This document shows, one piece after another, positions 22,082 through 34,000 of a DNA stretch of 62,000 nt. A model generated the notes under the pieces. That model saw only the letters and a program-made list of their open reading frames with translations. It made no database searches and was not told the origin of the DNA. This DNA is from Branchiostoma floridae (taxonomy: Eukaryota; Chordata; Leptocardii; Amphioxiformes; Branchiostomatidae): positions 23,723,811 through 23,785,810 of the forward strand of contig NC_049985.1 of NCBI RefSeq assembly GCF_000003815.2. Reading direction: 5' to 3'. The position numbers and the translations under genes are program-made. Every line of letters begins with the position of its first letter. The stretch's first letter is position 1.

Positions 22082-25000
22082 TGTGACATCGAATGTCCCA
22101 GTTGCTAGGGTAGCGGATACAAAATCTAGAGTTCGAGAAAATGGGTTCTGTTCCTGACTAGACATAGTGTCAATAGTAAAGACATTCTGCGAGACTTTCC
22201 TCACTCCACCCAAGTGTAAAACGGGTACTTGACTTCGCTTGGGGAGGTTGTAGGCAGTAGAAGGAAATGGATAGACTCCATCTTATGACTCCGCGCGTAG
22301 GTGAGATCGTGTGACGCAGCGGCCTGTAAGAGATCTTGAGTTCGAACCCTGCCGTGTCACCGATCTTGTGCTTTCCTCACTTTACTCAGGTGAAAATGAG
22401 TACCTATCCGACTTGGGTCGTCCCTCGGATAGGAAGTTATATAGAGGTCCCGTGTATGGGGAGAGCTACACCCCATGCACGTTTAAGAACCCCCACACGT
22501 GCGATGGTGCGGTGTGCGATGGTGCAAATCCTTCTATCCATAATTGGTGATTATCTTAAAATCACCCGGACTCAAGAAAAAATTGTGACATATTAGTCAC
22601 TAATGGAGATCTGTATCAAACCAAACCAAACCAAAACTTTCCAATACCGTGCCCTAGCCACAGTGGATAGCAACTCACTGCTCCAAAAAGTCTATGAGAC
22701 CACTTCTCCCATTACTTTTTATTTAAATGATAATTTTAGCTGTAGCCATCATAATGGACCATTTTCCCAATGCCTCCAGTTGCTACAAGTGCCACTTGGC
22801 CGTGCGTCATACTTTGATAAGTTAGATTATACTAGCCATTTCTTGATACTGCAAAGGTTAGTGAGCAACCTTCTTACATAAACTAACTAGAAACTTCGTT
22901 TGTCCGTGAAATAGTTCGGTTTCCCGGTCCTTTGGGGTTTTGGTAAGGTTCCAAAAAGCTTTTACGAGTTTCAGTTTATCAATTCAGATGACATCATTCG
23001 GAAACCACGAGATAGCTGGCTTTTAGGTCGCTCGGTGATGTCAATATGCGGGTGTTAGCCCATCAATTGGCATATATATCAGATTCGCAGTGCGTAAGGA
23101 CTTTGATACGGTTCACAAAAGCTGTTCAATTTTCGGTATTTTCGATGCATTCAGATGATATGCCATAAAACCGTGAAATAGTTGAGTCTTTTGTTCCTCA
23201 ATCGGGTGTTTGGTATGGTTCCAAAAACTTGCACAAGTTTCTGTACTATCAATTCAGAGTGTCTAACTCGAGACCAGAGAATTAACTCAGGGCCTTTAAT
23301 TTCGTTCCTCAGGGTTTTTGGTATAGTTCCTAAAAGCTTGCAGAAGTTTCTGTATTATCAATTCAGATTGTCTAACTCGAAGCCCGCAAATTAACCGGGT
23401 CTTCCGTTCCTCGGGGGATTTGGTATGGGTCCAAAAACCTGTACAGGTTTCTGTATTATCAGTTCAGAGTGTCTGAACCCCATTAAAAACTGGCTTTTAA
23501 CCCTCAAACACCCGATTGGGGTCCACTTGGACCCCAGGCGTACATTTTGAAGTGCTATTTGAACATTTTTGATCTGAAGAAAAAATCCTTCCGTGACTTT
23601 GTCAGTCAATATGTCTTATACATTCTCCTAAGTTTTCGCAAAGATTGGTACAATAATGTCGAAATTATAAAGAAAGTTTGTGTTCAGTCCCTCTGGGGTC
23701 CAAACGGACCCCAGCAAAAATGTGCAGTTTTTAAAACAAACTTTTGAGACTAACTCCTTAACCACTTACAGTATGACTACCCAACTTTTAGACAATAATT
23801 AGAATGTAAACCTAAATCATCATAAAAAATTCTGTGTCATCAACATGTAATGTGACGACATTATGACGTCATTTGCCTAATCAGGACGGCCATTTTGGAT
23901 TCTGACCAATGACGTAATGAAATTAGCATAAATTATAAATTTTAAGTTATGAAAATTACATTGAATTTCATAGAATTTAATTGTTGTCAGAAAACAGGTG
24001 TATTTTACCAAGAAAACCTTGTTTAAATTAAAATTGTCAAATTTTGGCAAAAATATGCCTGTTAGAATATGGTTGCCATGGCAACCCCAAAAAATGATTA
24101 ACTTACTTTATTGACCAAAAACTTTTACAAACAATATTTCGTGATAAATTACCAAGTTTTGTAGCTTTAGCTCTAGCCGTTCGAGTTATGCGACATAAAT
24201 GTTGCTGAGGGCCTCAAAATTCCCCTATCTGGTCGGAATAGGTTTAGTGCAAAACGTGGTCCTTCTGAACTTTTGCATAAATTATGATATTGAGTTGGAA
24301 TTAGCAACACCTTAACATCTCAAAATCTTCCTCTTACATTGACGAAGCAATGTATATGCATTGATCGCCGAAAAGAAATGGTACTGAGATTTTATGAACA
24401 AAACATTTTGGGGTCCGTTTGGACCCCACTCGGTCATTTTAGTCGCAAAAAAAAGGTCGGGTGCTTGAGGGTTAAATTATAAAAACCCATTAAAAACTGA
24501 CTTTTAGACCCCTCTAAAATGTTGGTAGGGATCCAAAATGAACTGTATATAAATTTAGGTATTTTTGAATCAAATAGATGATGTTTCTAATTCTGTTCTT
24601 CAGATGTTTTGATAGTGCTCACAAACTAAGCTTGCTTGGGTATTATCAATGTAGATGAAATGATTCAGAAGCTTGACATAACTGGGTCTTGGCCAATGTT
24701 AGGTTTTGGTATGGTTAGTTTTAAAAAATGGACAAGTTTCTGTATTATCAATTCAGATTGTCTTACTCTAAACCCGAACATTAGATGGGTCTTCCGTCCC
24801 TCAGGGGTTTTGGTATGCTTCCAAAAAGCTTGCAGAAGTTTCTGTATTATCAATTCAGATTGTCTAACTCGAGACCTGCAAATTAACTGGGTCTTCCATT
24901 CCTCGGGGGATTTGGTATGGGTCCAAAAACTTGTAGAACTTACAATTCCGATCAATTCAGATAACATGTCTTAGAACACACGAAGTAATTGAGGGTTATG

Positions 25001-28000
25001 CCCCTCTGTCATTTTGGTCCGATTCCAAAAACCTGTACAAGTTTCCCCACTATCGATATCCATTGAGATAATATGAATCGCGACCCTTAAAATAGATGGT
25101 TTTCGTTCCTTAGTGGTCTGGGTGTGTTTCATAAAAACTTGTACAAGTTTCTGTATTAATATGATCCGGAACCATCTACATATCCAGGTTTTAGACCCCT
25201 GTGTGATTTGAGAATCATGCCAAAATGCATTGTACAAGTTTCTGTATTTTCGAGACAGAAAAGATGACATAAAACCGTCAAAAAAGTTGGGGTTTCAGCT
25301 CCGCAGGGTTTATGTTATGGTTCCAAAACTTGTACAAGTTTAAAGTATTATCTATTCAGATAACATGGTTTGAAAACCTTGAAGTAATTGAGGGTCAGGC
25401 CCCTCTGTGATTTTGATACGATTCCAAAAACATGTACAAGTTTCTCTACTATCCATTCAAATAATATGAATCGTGACCCGCTTGAAGTAGATAGTTTATC
25501 TTTCATTAAATATTTTGGTATGGTTCCAGAAAATTGTACAAGTTTTTGTATTATCAATTCAGATGATATCATTCGGAAACCTCGAGATAACGAGGTTGTT
25601 GACACCTGTATGATTTGGGAATGGTTCCAAAATGCACGTTAAAAAACTCAGGCATTTCCAATTTAGATGACATGACTAAACCGTGAGATAGTTGAAGTTT
25701 CCGTTCCTCAGAATTTTGGTATGGGTCCAAAAAACTGGCACAAGTTTCTGTATTATACTTTCAGATTTTATGACTGAGAACCCGTGAAGAAACTGGGGTA
25801 AGGTATTTTGGTATGGTTGTGCATTGAGGCCCCTATCCACTAGACGGTGATCGCGCTGCGCTCGATATGCGACCTAAATAGGATATGTGTAACCTTCGCT
25901 TTCACACTGGGTATATCATACAAAACGTAAAAGTGTGACTGAGAAGACAACAAAACACATCGGTGTAAAAATATTAGTTTTTTTTCTATACAATTCGTTG
26001 AGCGATCTGTCAAATCTTAGGTCGCAGAGAGAGCGCAGTGAGAGCGCCGTCCTAGTGGTGAGAGGGTATTACAATGCTTTATTCTCACCGACGTTTCGGT
26101 GACTGTCTGTCACCTTCGTCAGGGCAATTCTGACTGGTTCGCTACTCACAGTTCAGAAGTTTCGGTTTATCAATTCAGAATAGAGGCCGTCGTGAATTCC
26201 CTCTGACTTCTGTTATCATCAAAATTTAATGCTTCCATAAAACTTTTGAATCCCATCGTTTCTGCTTTCATTTCTTTGATAGACCAACTTCAAATAAATC
26301 TCAGTGGACTAGATGGTCTAGAATTTCCGATTACATTTGAACTTCTCAATTCTTCCTCAGTGCACAGATTTGCCTTTAATTAACCTGGCTTTAAGTTGCT
26401 AACACTTTCGCAAAAATAAGGTCATAAAGCTCTATTGAGATCCTTCATCCTATTGACATACGTACGTTAATAGACGTATGTTGAGATATTAGGGAATCTA
26501 AGGCTTGTTTCGTCGGTATCAGTAGTCAGAAAGTCGCCCACGCTGTGCGTCAGAGCTCTAACCAACCGTCGACGTGGTTCCGTTACCATCAACTCTCATC
26601 AAGTGGACGTAAACCAGGGGTCTACCGAAAGTGCGAAAAGGAACAAAAAGGAACGAAAATGAGCAAAAAGAAGCGAAAAGGGACAAAAAGTACCAAAAGT
26701 ACGAAAAGGAACGAAAATGAATGTACCGAAAGTGCGAAAAGGAACAAAAAGGAACAAATAGGAAGGAAAGGGAACGAAAAGGAACGAAAAGGAACTTTTT
26801 GCACTTTCGGTACACCGTAAACCAGCCCTGCTGAAAGACGGCTTAAAGGTTTATACCTTGTGTGCAACTTTTACAAGCAGTAAGCTCTTCACGTCGCTCA
26901 ACTTAAGAGTCTACAAAATCCTCGTATGTCTGGGTCACGCTAACCTCGTGATGTTGTTTTTCACAGGGATGTAGACTTGAACAATCCAATATACCTCACA
27001 ACGCATAGCGTGAATGGAGAATGTATAAATATACTTTAAACAAACACTGCCATTATCTACATTTCACACCTTGTTCATCTTTGAGGTCACCACCTTTTAG
27101 AGAGTCGTGGGTCACAATGCGTTTTTCTCGCCACGTTAAAATCCGATTACACCTTAAATCTTTGTAAAACTCTGGCCGAGGTTGTGTTCCAGTAAAGCGC
27201 TTTATATTTTGTGTCATCAAACAGGGGAAATTCGACAATGGGGATAACGGTATTAGGAAAGAACGGCGCCATGTGTGAGCAAATGTTGTTGATATGGGGT
27301 CTTTAGTAGGGGACCGTTTCATCATTCGCATTTTATGATCACTAACCGAAGGCCAAGGGGCGTGTTTGATTACAGGAAATGTATTTTGATGATATGATAA
27401 TTATCAGAAAACCGTGATACTAAAAATATCCTTATTTGACAAATGAATAACAAAGCAAGTATCCTATTACACCACTTTCGTCCGTCACATATGGCCACTC
27501 TGCAATATTAACATAAGTGTGGACTGACTCCAAGACAAACTAGCAATTCTTGCTTACATTTTGAACTCATTCATCATCTCTTTGTCAAGCCTGAAGACGC
27601 TATATGAAACAAGCTCTAAACGGGTAACCCTTACGACCTCACCTAACTGTGTGTGTAGCCAAGGGTCAGTCTACATGTCTACAACATTTGAGCAAAGCCA
27701 TAAACCACTGACTTCCAATTCTTCGAGTATTCATTTACACCATTTCCGCCTTACGTCCTTGCAAGCTAACACCCTGCCGCACAACTGCGCGAAAACAAAC
27801 AAACAAACAAACAAAGCCAAACCGCTGACATCCAATTCTTCAAGTATCCATTTACACCATTTCCGATTTACGTCCTTGCAGGCTAACACTCTGTACAACT
27901 GCGAAAATGCCCCCAAACAAACAAGCAAATAAAGTCGAACCGCTGATTTCCCTTTCTCCGAGTATCCTATTACATAATTGTCCGTCTCACATCAGAGAAA

Positions 28001-31000
28001 GCTGCCACTATGCTATATCACTGCGGACATGTCCTCACAAACAAAGCCAAGCCACTGACTTCCAATTCTCCAAGTATCCTAATACTGTAGACCACTTCCA
28101 TCTTACATCCTGTGTCACAATTGCCAACACGCCCATACAAATAAACATTCAAATAAACAAACAACATCTTGTAAGAAAATACATACATTGTGTATGTCCA
28201 TGAGCCGAAGGTGACGCGGCAGTTCTGGTAGTCGAACGGGAAGTAGGAGACGTCCACCTCGCAGGAGCTCTTGGTGATTGCCGGGGAGTCCCAGTAGATG
28301 TCCCCCGTGTGGCTCAGGACAACGTTCGTCTCCATACGGCTCGTGAACTGGTCATCCGCACTGAAGAAGAAACAACATGCAAAAGGTTTATATTCACTAG
28401 TCTGTACGGAAAACTCTGCTGTCCAGGGATGTAGCTGGCTACTCTCCACAGAGGCTAGATGACCCAGCGGATGTTGGGCGGGCTGCTATAAGCTAGATTC
28501 AATCAGGCTATTTATTCATAATCAAGGATTTAAATAAAGCGGACGCTAAATTTGATGACATTCTGCAATCTTCATCAGGGTTGGCTCTACTTCGCACTGT
28601 AGCTAGATGTCGCTACTAGCAATGCGGTTCTAAACGTATAAAGGATAGATGTTTCATATTGAGGTAATACGCGGTTTCAAACGTAAAACATTGTTATAGC
28701 AAAGTGGAGCAGTTATCGTGTCTCTGTTGAAGATTGCTCTAACTATTATTCAACAGACTGTTAGTTACTGCATGAGGTTGCTAACGTCTGAATTATCAAC
28801 GTCTACTAATACGTGTGGAATATTGCGAAAAATAAATGCGGATATCCCATACCTCCATGAAATATAAAGTTTAATTATGCAAATAACTTATACATTTACC
28901 TCATATATGCCTTTATACATTACCTTTAATTAAATTACACATGTCACAAGTATAAAATTACTGTCATTCCACTCAAACTTGCATCATCATTACAATCCAC
29001 TTCGATATTTTGAAGATATGCTGATCTATACACACAAACATCTGAAAACGTACATACATAAAAACAATCAAACAGACAATAGACAAATATACACACAGAC
29101 ATTCCAAAAAATATTTTCAAGAAGGTAATGGTACGATAGATAAAAATCTATTATCATTGACAAAAGATAATAAATGGAGAAAATCATAGAGCTTCTGTCA
29201 GGCAAAGGCAAAAAATCATCATTTCGAACTTTTGAAACTCACAAAGTAATGGGGAGGCCAAGGTTGTAGCTGTCATTTCATAACCCTCTGTGATCCGTTG
29301 TTTACAGTTATTTTAGTTAGATGCATGTCTGGCTTATTCCGCATAGGCGCATATTTAACCCAAGTGTGCCTTTCTACCCGCCCAGTTTGACACCGAAAGA
29401 CAATAATCCAAAGAAATAAAGTAGTCAGCACAGCTTAATTTCTCCCTGTCAGAAGGTAAGCTTTTCTGGGTCATATAAGAGAGACCTTCAGATCAAGCCA
29501 ATACCACAGGCTTACTGGCGACTTATATTCACATTTTACTATTATTCGTCTTGTACACATAATACGTGCAGCCAGTACAAAACCAAATTTTCTTAATGGA
29601 CCGGTCAAGAAAAACCGGACCTGAAAAAATTCGGTGGACCGGATGTTGGACCTATTGGAAAATGAGTAGATTATATGATCAGGTTTCCACACGTTTTGGG
29701 GGCTTACCGGTCGAGGATGATAGCAACTGCGAAGTAGAGTAGAGTCTATAGTCATTTCAAGGCGGTTAGCCTTGTAGGATTTTAAAACGCCAGTGGGAGT
29801 CAAATACTCTACAAAACAATTTCTTTGTTGTGAAATGGACCATTGTTTTGAGTATTGTCCATTCATAAGTTGTCACTCACTGAATGAGGTCCTGGTTCAG
29901 GTCCAAACCTGAACCGGACCTGGACCTGAAGTTTCTGTACTGGTATCCACCCCTAGTAGGTACCAATCTGAGCAATGAGGCTGTTGTAACGTGCCCAAGG
30001 CAACTCCTCTAACACGGGATCCATTTTCGCGTCCCTTCCGAAAGACAAATGCAGCTTCTCCGAATTTGAACCGGGGTCTTCCAGTTAGGCTTAGGCCCCA
30101 ATTGTACTGGTCCACGTCAGTCATGTAGTCCCGGTCAGGCTCCGAAGACACAATGGAATCGACGTTGGCATGTTATGATAATAGTATACGTACCGCGGTT
30201 TACGGTAATCTACGGCATATATTTGCTCATTTTGCAGTTGCTCTGTACGATCAATTTGTTTTTCTTTGGACACGGCCGAAATTTGATGCGTGCGCGGATG
30301 TCATCCATAGAATCAAATCAACATGGCCTTACAGCGCACTTTAACAGCCATCTTTCCCCTGGACGGCAATCCCTGGACAAAATTGCTTTTGTGTTACCCT
30401 TGACCACGACTTGATTTGACGGCTGTCCGGCTGACCAGACAGGCTGATGACCACCAGACTGTCTGGAGACCCTTTGTGGACAGATAGTCTAGACTAGGGG
30501 TGGCTACCGGTACAGAATTCGAAAATTCAGGTACAGGACCAGGTACAGGTCTTGACCTGAACCTGGACCTGATTGTGAATTTTAAAGCTTGTAAATGGGC
30601 GATGCAAAACAATAGCCATTTTTAGAAAGGAATCTGTTTGGTAGAGTATCCGACTTCTTCTACTGGCGGTTTCAAATCATATTACCATGTAACTAATACT
30701 TAGTGCCACTATTAACTTTACCAAGTTTGGCTGTAGAAACTTTATAAGGATGACTATCAACTATTTTCAAGTTGTTCGCTCTTGTTATTTCTTTGTGAAA
30801 GGTACCCATCCCTAGTCTAGACTGTCCCTACGGCCACTGCTACTATCTGTAGGACTGTGAGTGAGTGAGTGGGTGAGTGAGTGAGTGAGTGAGCGAGTGA
30901 GTGAGTGAGTGAGTGAGTGAGTGAGTGAGTGAGTGAATGAGTGAGTGAGTGAGTGTGATTTGATTTCATAATTGGAATATGACGCAAGACGTTAATATTT

Positions 31001-34000
31001 GGTTAAAAAGACAATGGAGCACACTGATTAGTCTGACCAAGTTTGATAGTTTTTAAACTAGAAACTTTGTTGGCCGACCACATGTACACGGAGATCGTTG
31101 AGGGCGCGATCACATATAGGTCGTGCGATTGTCCTAGGATTTTAACGCCATAGGACTTTCAAGCAGGCCATGACAGAACCAAGCACCTAAATGGATCCAA
31201 AACAGCATGTTGTGTACCTAAACAGTAGAACTTTGCAGAAAATAGCTAAATTTATTTCCACAAGCGTCCGATGTCAAACCAACTGCATACAATGAAATAT
31301 AGGTGAAGATGTGATTAAATCCTAAAAAAAAACATTGAGTATTAGAGTCGTAACCTCTAATTTGCTGATTAAGTGTTAAAATATGCAAGAAAAGGAGAGG
31401 GAAGCATAGGAGAAATTTACAAAGGTTTACGTCTATGTCATCGACGAGATATAGGTCGGACATGAAGCCAGGATGGAAGCCAGGGGATGATTACAAATGG
31501 TGGTTCAATCGATGCATCACCATGGGTGGATTTAACTTTGACTTTATTTAAATCGCAACATGGCAATACAATATGCTGTACCAGGCAGCAAGATGGGTGG
31601 ATTAAAAAAAATGGGGTTTTTGGAAAGATCGTCGCATTTTACTCACATTTTACGAGGAGCTCCTCGTGTCTGCCTGAGGTTCTGTCCTCTTTAGCAGCAA
31701 AAATAGAAAACAGGAAAGAAAGGATCAGAATATCGGAATCATTTCTGGTTGAGGTTTTACTTTGTTACGAAGGAAAGGTGTAGGACAAATGTTTCTGTTG
31801 CTGGTTATTCGATTGATCCTAGCAAAGCCTTTTTTTTGGTGAGGTGGGGGTTGGGGGTGGTCTACCGCTGACAACGGCACAAAAATTTTAATCTAACATC
31901 TGACTTGTGGAATCTAAAAAACAATGTCTGCATTTAACTATTTATCTTCTATATTTTTATATCTCTCTCTTATATAAACAGACATACATTAGCATGCTAG
32001 GCTAAAATCTTATAGCCGTAGTACGGCGGCATCGCACTATCAGTTACCTCAGAAAGACCGGATTCATCTTTGCCTTTTAAATATCACGAGATGCAATGCA
32101 GACTGGCCGGTGCGTACATGTACTTCACAATCTTTTTATGAATCATTATGAATCATCACGGCATGCATAAAACAACGTCAGAGTCCCAGACATCATCTTT
32201 CATTACTCCCGGCTCCAGACATACATCCACGTCTTATCTACAGCCCCTGTCAACGTGACGAATCACACACGACATTCCTAGTTTTCCGCCGGAAATGAGA
32301 TCAACACGGTGTCTGTGAGATTAGCGGGAGGATTTCCATCTGAAAGGTTTTCCTGTGCGGTTACGTGCGTCAGAGTCACCCGTCTTATGCCTCCCTGTCT
32401 TTGTTTTCTACGGAAATGACAGATCTGTGGTTTACAACATTCCACTTTGAGAATGATAAAGTATGTGTTAGGCGTTTTTTTACTAGACACCGGTGCTATT
32501 CTTTAACCCTATTCAGACTGGGGGGTGGTTGGTGGGTGGGTGTTTAAGCGATGATTTTGAGGCCTGCGGGAACTTTCATGTCGCAGAACGCCTTGGAGCC
32601 ACAAAATTTGGTGAGTTTGAGGGTTAAACACTGTCTCTATAGATCTACTATTCTGGGCGTCAGACTGATGGAGCAACGATTAGCCATAGGTGAATAGGCT
32701 GAACCCCTGAGGCATTAACCCTATTCAGACAGGAAAACTCACCAAATTGGATGGCTTTTGAGGCCTGCGCCAACTTCGATGTCCTATAACGCCAAAGCGC
32801 CTTACGCTAAAGCCACCAAATTTGGTGAGTTTTCCTAAAATATTGTTGGCAACAATTTTACGAAGTTTGACAAATTTTCCATTTTTTCGTGTTGCCATGG
32901 CAACCGTTTGCTGACAGGCAGTTTTGCCAAAAATCACTATTTTTGGTTCTAACAATGTATTTTTCACATTTATTTGCTATATTACTGCTATTTTGTTACA
33001 TAAATAAAATCTTATATTATTTAGCATATCTTTCATAATTATATATGCATAAATTATGCTAATTTGATGACGTCATTAGCCCAAAATCCAAGATGGCGGA
33101 CCGTATGGCCAGGTCAAGAATAACAAGCTAATTTTCCCTTAAAATTTGTAACTACCTGGTATTTTTTCATCAAAAACCATCTAAATGAATGAATTTAGTC
33201 GATATCCATTGCCCTTTGTGATTATTTGTTGCAAAAAAAGTACTTTTAAAAATTCAAGGTGGTGGATATAATATGGCGGAGCCTAACTCGTATCTTAGAT
33301 GTGCATGACGTCATTGTATGACGTCATTATGACGTCATCGATGTTGCTATTGGCAATACAAGTCGTAGTAAACATTATTATTCTGTTATTTGCACTTGTT
33401 GTTACATTTTTGTAGTATAACTTGAAGTTTTCGAGGAATACCCTTTTTTCATGGGTCCGGCCAATATAATCAAATTGATGACGTCATAATTACGTCATCT
33501 TACGTCAAAGTAACGTCAAACGTCAAATGCTCGTCAGATATTATATCGATATCATGTCCTGAAAATTTGGTGGCCCTACGGCACGTCGTTCAAGAGTTAG
33601 AGGACTTAGAAGTGGAGGGCCTCAAAGGCCCCCCCCCCCGGGTCCAGGGATGACCAAAAAAGCCCGGTCTGAATAGGGTTAAATCAAAGATCTGTTTGTT
33701 TCCTGCGATGTGTCAGAGCTCACGCACACGTATGCGTGGATAAAAGTCTAACCGCCTTCCGCACTGACGTCTCATCGACTCGCACCTCCTTGTCAAGTCA
33801 CGGTCTAATAAAGGAAAAGGGCAACCTAAAGCCGCGAAGAATAAGGCTGAGATTGAAGTAACTTCTGCTGTTTTCGATATAATTGCTGGATTCTGGAGAA
33901 TACGTTAAGGGACCTGCAAGAGCGGTCGTTGACCCTCCGTAAAGTTTCTATGCAATATTCGAAGTTTCATGCTTTTTCCTCATAGACAAGCACAAGCAAA

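Larger units (their letters stand above)
13698..28186 (-). other. nAChR intron 5 (14.5 kb)
   Basis: No gene seen. It holds several MITEs (15071, 15754, 17409, 18073, 25828, 26624), SINEs (22085-22700), a (TA)n tract, a 3-kb tandem array split by a TTAA element, and a 115-bp array at the exon 5 end. Stretches 14000-15070, 16620-17400, 18700-21000 and 26170-26600 show nothing I recognise. Confidence 0.65.

Noticed and set aside
22296-22370. A tRNA gene
   Set aside because: Good B box, but the acceptor stem does not close and the same body repeats elsewhere, so it is a SINE head.
23391-25642. Short frames with ELIIQKLVQ-type repeats
   Set aside because: Translations of the 107-bp tandem array.
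26545-26867. Lys/Arg-rich or Phe/Ser-rich proteins
   Set aside because: Translations of the GA-rich minisatellite; low complexity with no gene signals.
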